Source: Lachnospiraceae bacterium UBA4316
GTDB lineage: Bacteria; Bacillota; Clostridia; Lachnospirales; Lachnospiraceae
DNA: 14,194 bases
Direction: 5' to 3'
Assembly: GCA_002394535.1 (NCBI GenBank)
Contig: DGUG01000122.1
Span: forward strand, 1-14,194
Shown here: positions 12,650-14,194 of the stretch, piece by piece
How positions within the stretch are numbered: position 1 is the first letter of the stretch
How the letters are laid out: each line of letters begins with the position of its first letter
Program-made: the position numbers and the translations under genes
Notes under the pieces: generated by a model
Database searches by the model: none
What the model was told of the DNA's origin: nothing
What the model saw: the letters and a program-made list of their open reading frames with translations, nothing else

Positions 12650-14194
12650 TCAGTCTTCAATGATTTCATTTGATGCTTCATCGGCAACACCGCTGATAAG
12701 CTGATCTGCATCTTCTATCTTAAAATAATAACTTAGTACATCTTTTGATAACTGCGCTGCATTGGCAGAAGTATATCCGTATGCTATACGCGTTGCCACG
12801 GTAACTTCAGGATCTTCATAAGGAGCAAATCCGATAAATAAAGCATGATTTGTTCGAGACTTGCTTGTCTGGGCAGTCCCTGTCTTGCCGGCTACATTTA
12901 TGGGAAAACCTTTAAAAGCAGCCGCTTTTTCCACAACAAGCCTCATTCCGCTGTATATCTGTCCCCATGTACTGTCTGCAAAGAGCACACTGTTCTGAAT
13001 ATCCGGAGATTTTGACAGAATAACGGCTCCATCGGGGCTTACAACTTTGTCAAGTAACGTATAACGGTAACAAGTTCCTCTGGTCGCTATTGTTGTAACA
13101 TATCTTGACAATCCCACCGTCGTATAGTTATGTGAGCCCTGTCCTATTGCTGAATCAACCGGCAGCTGGTCGGAAAACTTCGGAGTGTTTTCCTCCATTT
13201 CTATACCTGTCTTGGAACTTAGTCCGAAAAGATCGGCATATTTTTGCAGCCTTGCAAGTCCGGCATCTTCGTCATAATTCGATGTATGTCCGTTTGTAGC
13301 GAGCCTGTAGCCAACTTCATAGAAGAAAACATTACATGAATTTCCTATAGCTTCGGATACATTAAGATTCCCATGTCCTCCCGGATATACCCAGCACTGT
13401 TTCTGCACATCAAAATAATCGAATATACCTTCACAACGGATAGTTTCTCCTAAGTTTACAATTCCTTCTTCAAGGGCACATGCAGCGGAACAAGGTTTAA
13501 ATGTTGAACCGGGAGCAGTCATCTGCTGGGTAGCGTTGTTATAAAGCGGACTTGCCAGGTCTGACAATAGTTTTGCATAATAATCGGAATCGATGGAATT
13601 TGCAAATCTGTTATTGTCATATCCCGGATAAGTTACAAGAGCCAGAAGCTCACCTTTTGTATTGGCAACTACACAGGAGCCCGAACATGGATCCAGCGCC
13701 AGCATTGCAGGAGTAATCTCAAGATTGGAAATTTTGTTAATAATAAAATCATACGGTGTTTTGGAACCGCTTTCAAGTAACGCCCTGTCAGCAGCAGTTC
13801 CGTATATAATCTTCTGCTCATATAATATCATACATAACTGCTTCCCTGTTATCTCATCATCGGCTATCATGTATTTATACATCTTTTTGCCGAATCCGCT
13901 GTTTTGCGACAGGTCATCAATAATATAGTCAACAAGCTGCGTAAATACTTCTTCCGAGTCCGAATACTGACTGTTTAGATGAAATTTAGTAACATCCATC
14001 CAGTTTTGTGCCAGACAGTAATGCAGATATTCATTAAGACTGATCACTTCGTTCGTTGTCCAGTCAATGTATGTTTTGTCATCTCTGTCTATAAGTTCGG
14101 ACACAAGCACACCGGTTGACTGTGACATAAGCCTTGAAACAATATAGCTTTCATAGACTTTAAGTTCATCAGGAAGATCTTTGTAGGGTGTTTT
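12650..14194 (-). CDS. mrdA: Class B penicillin-binding protein (PBP2-like), 5' end beyond the window
   Basis: The reading frame stays open to the right edge, beyond the first in-window ATG at 14128, so the N-terminus and its membrane anchor are missing here. The visible 514 residues are mostly the transpeptidase domain. Active-site motifs are GSTFK (Ser codon at 13505-13507), SCN (13331-13339) and KTGTAQ (KTG at 12878-12886). The enzyme cross-links peptidoglycan stem peptides. It is upstream of minC and rodA, which suggests the elongation-specific PBP2 (MrdA) as the partner of RodA; a SpoVD or division-type PBP cannot be excluded without the N-terminus. A roughly 100-residue mostly helical region before the catalytic domain (around 14070-13740) is long, as in other Clostridial PBP2. 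It ends 21 nt before minC. Confidence 0.93.
   Translation of the reverse strand, partial: KTPYKDLPDELKVYESYIVSRLMSQSTGVLVSELIDRDDKTYIDWTTNEVISLNEYLHYCLAQNWMDVTKFHLNSQYSDSEEVFTQLVDYIIDDLSQNSGFGKKMYKYMIADDEITGKQLCMILYEQKIIYGTAADRALLESGSKTPYDFIINKISNLEITPAMLALDPCSGSCVVANTKGELLALVTYPGYDNNRFANSIDSDYYAKLLSDLASPLYNNATQQMTAPGSTFKPCSAACALEEGIVNLGETIRCEGIFDYFDVQKQCWVYPGGHGNLNVSEAIGNSCNVFFYEVGYRLATNGHTSNYDEDAGLARLQKYADLFGLSSKTGIEMEENTPKFSDQLPVDSAIGQGSHNYTTVGLSRYVTTIATRGTCYRYTLLDKVVSPDGAVILSKSPDIQNSVLFADSTWGQIYSGMRLVVEKAAAFKGFPINVAGKTGTAQTSKSRTNHALFIGFAPYEDPEVTVATRIAYGYTSANAAQLSKDVLSYYFKIEDADQLISGVADEASNEIIED

Overview
The window reads as an ordinary chromosomal segment of a low-to-mid GC Clostridia, most likely a Lachnospiraceae relative. 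The evidence is the protein content: a PBP2-MinC-RodA-MgsA wall cluster, an HlyD-like/YggS/SepF cluster, and an LspA-RluD pair. Ribosome binding sites are AGGAGG-like and promoters are sigma-A-like. All 16 genes lie on the minus strand, so transcription runs from the right end to the left end. Genes are packed tightly, many overlap by 1-17 nt or are separated by under 30 nt, and there is no gene-free stretch over 300 bases. I saw no tRNA, rRNA, CRISPR array, insertion sequence or phage gene.

In transcription order, the first block (14194-9473) is a cell-wall elongation and division operon: a class B penicillin-binding protein (5' part outside the window), an orphan MinC, RodA, methylglyoxal synthase and a lipoprotein D,D-carboxypeptidase. 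The second block is a small P-loop protein (9406-8984) with its own strong promoter, followed by a perfect hairpin. The third block (8924-6267) is a membrane-anchored HlyD-like adaptor, the PLP protein YggS and the FtsZ anchor SepF, closed by a convincing intrinsic terminator. The fourth block (6220-3665) is aroB, lspA and rluD; its first Shine-Dalgarno sequence touches the terminator's U-tract, and I see no promoter for it. The fifth block (3566-732) is an unrecognised one-TM coiled-coil protein followed by acetolactate synthase large subunit ilvB and a first ACT-domain small subunit. A palindrome lies at its likely transcription start. The last block (656-1) is a second ACT-domain small subunit and the beginning of ilvC, driven by a near-consensus promoter inside the ilv cluster.

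Functionally, the right half builds and shapes the wall: PBP2 and RodA form the elongasome transpeptidase/glycosyltransferase pair, the carboxypeptidase trims pentapeptides, and MinC and SepF act on FtsZ. The left half makes branched-chain amino acids (IlvB, two IlvN, IlvC) and includes one shikimate step (AroB), lipoprotein maturation (LspA) and rRNA pseudouridylation (RluD).

I found no clearly new multi-gene system. The points most worth following are: MinC without adjacent MinD or MinE and with an altered MinD-contact motif; two diverged AHAS regulatory subunits in separate transcription units next to a catalytic subunit with unusual substrate-channel residues; a duplicated 13-nt Shine-Dalgarno unit before the first small subunit; Glu in place of two catalytic-site Asp in MgsA; and the terminator pressed against aroB.
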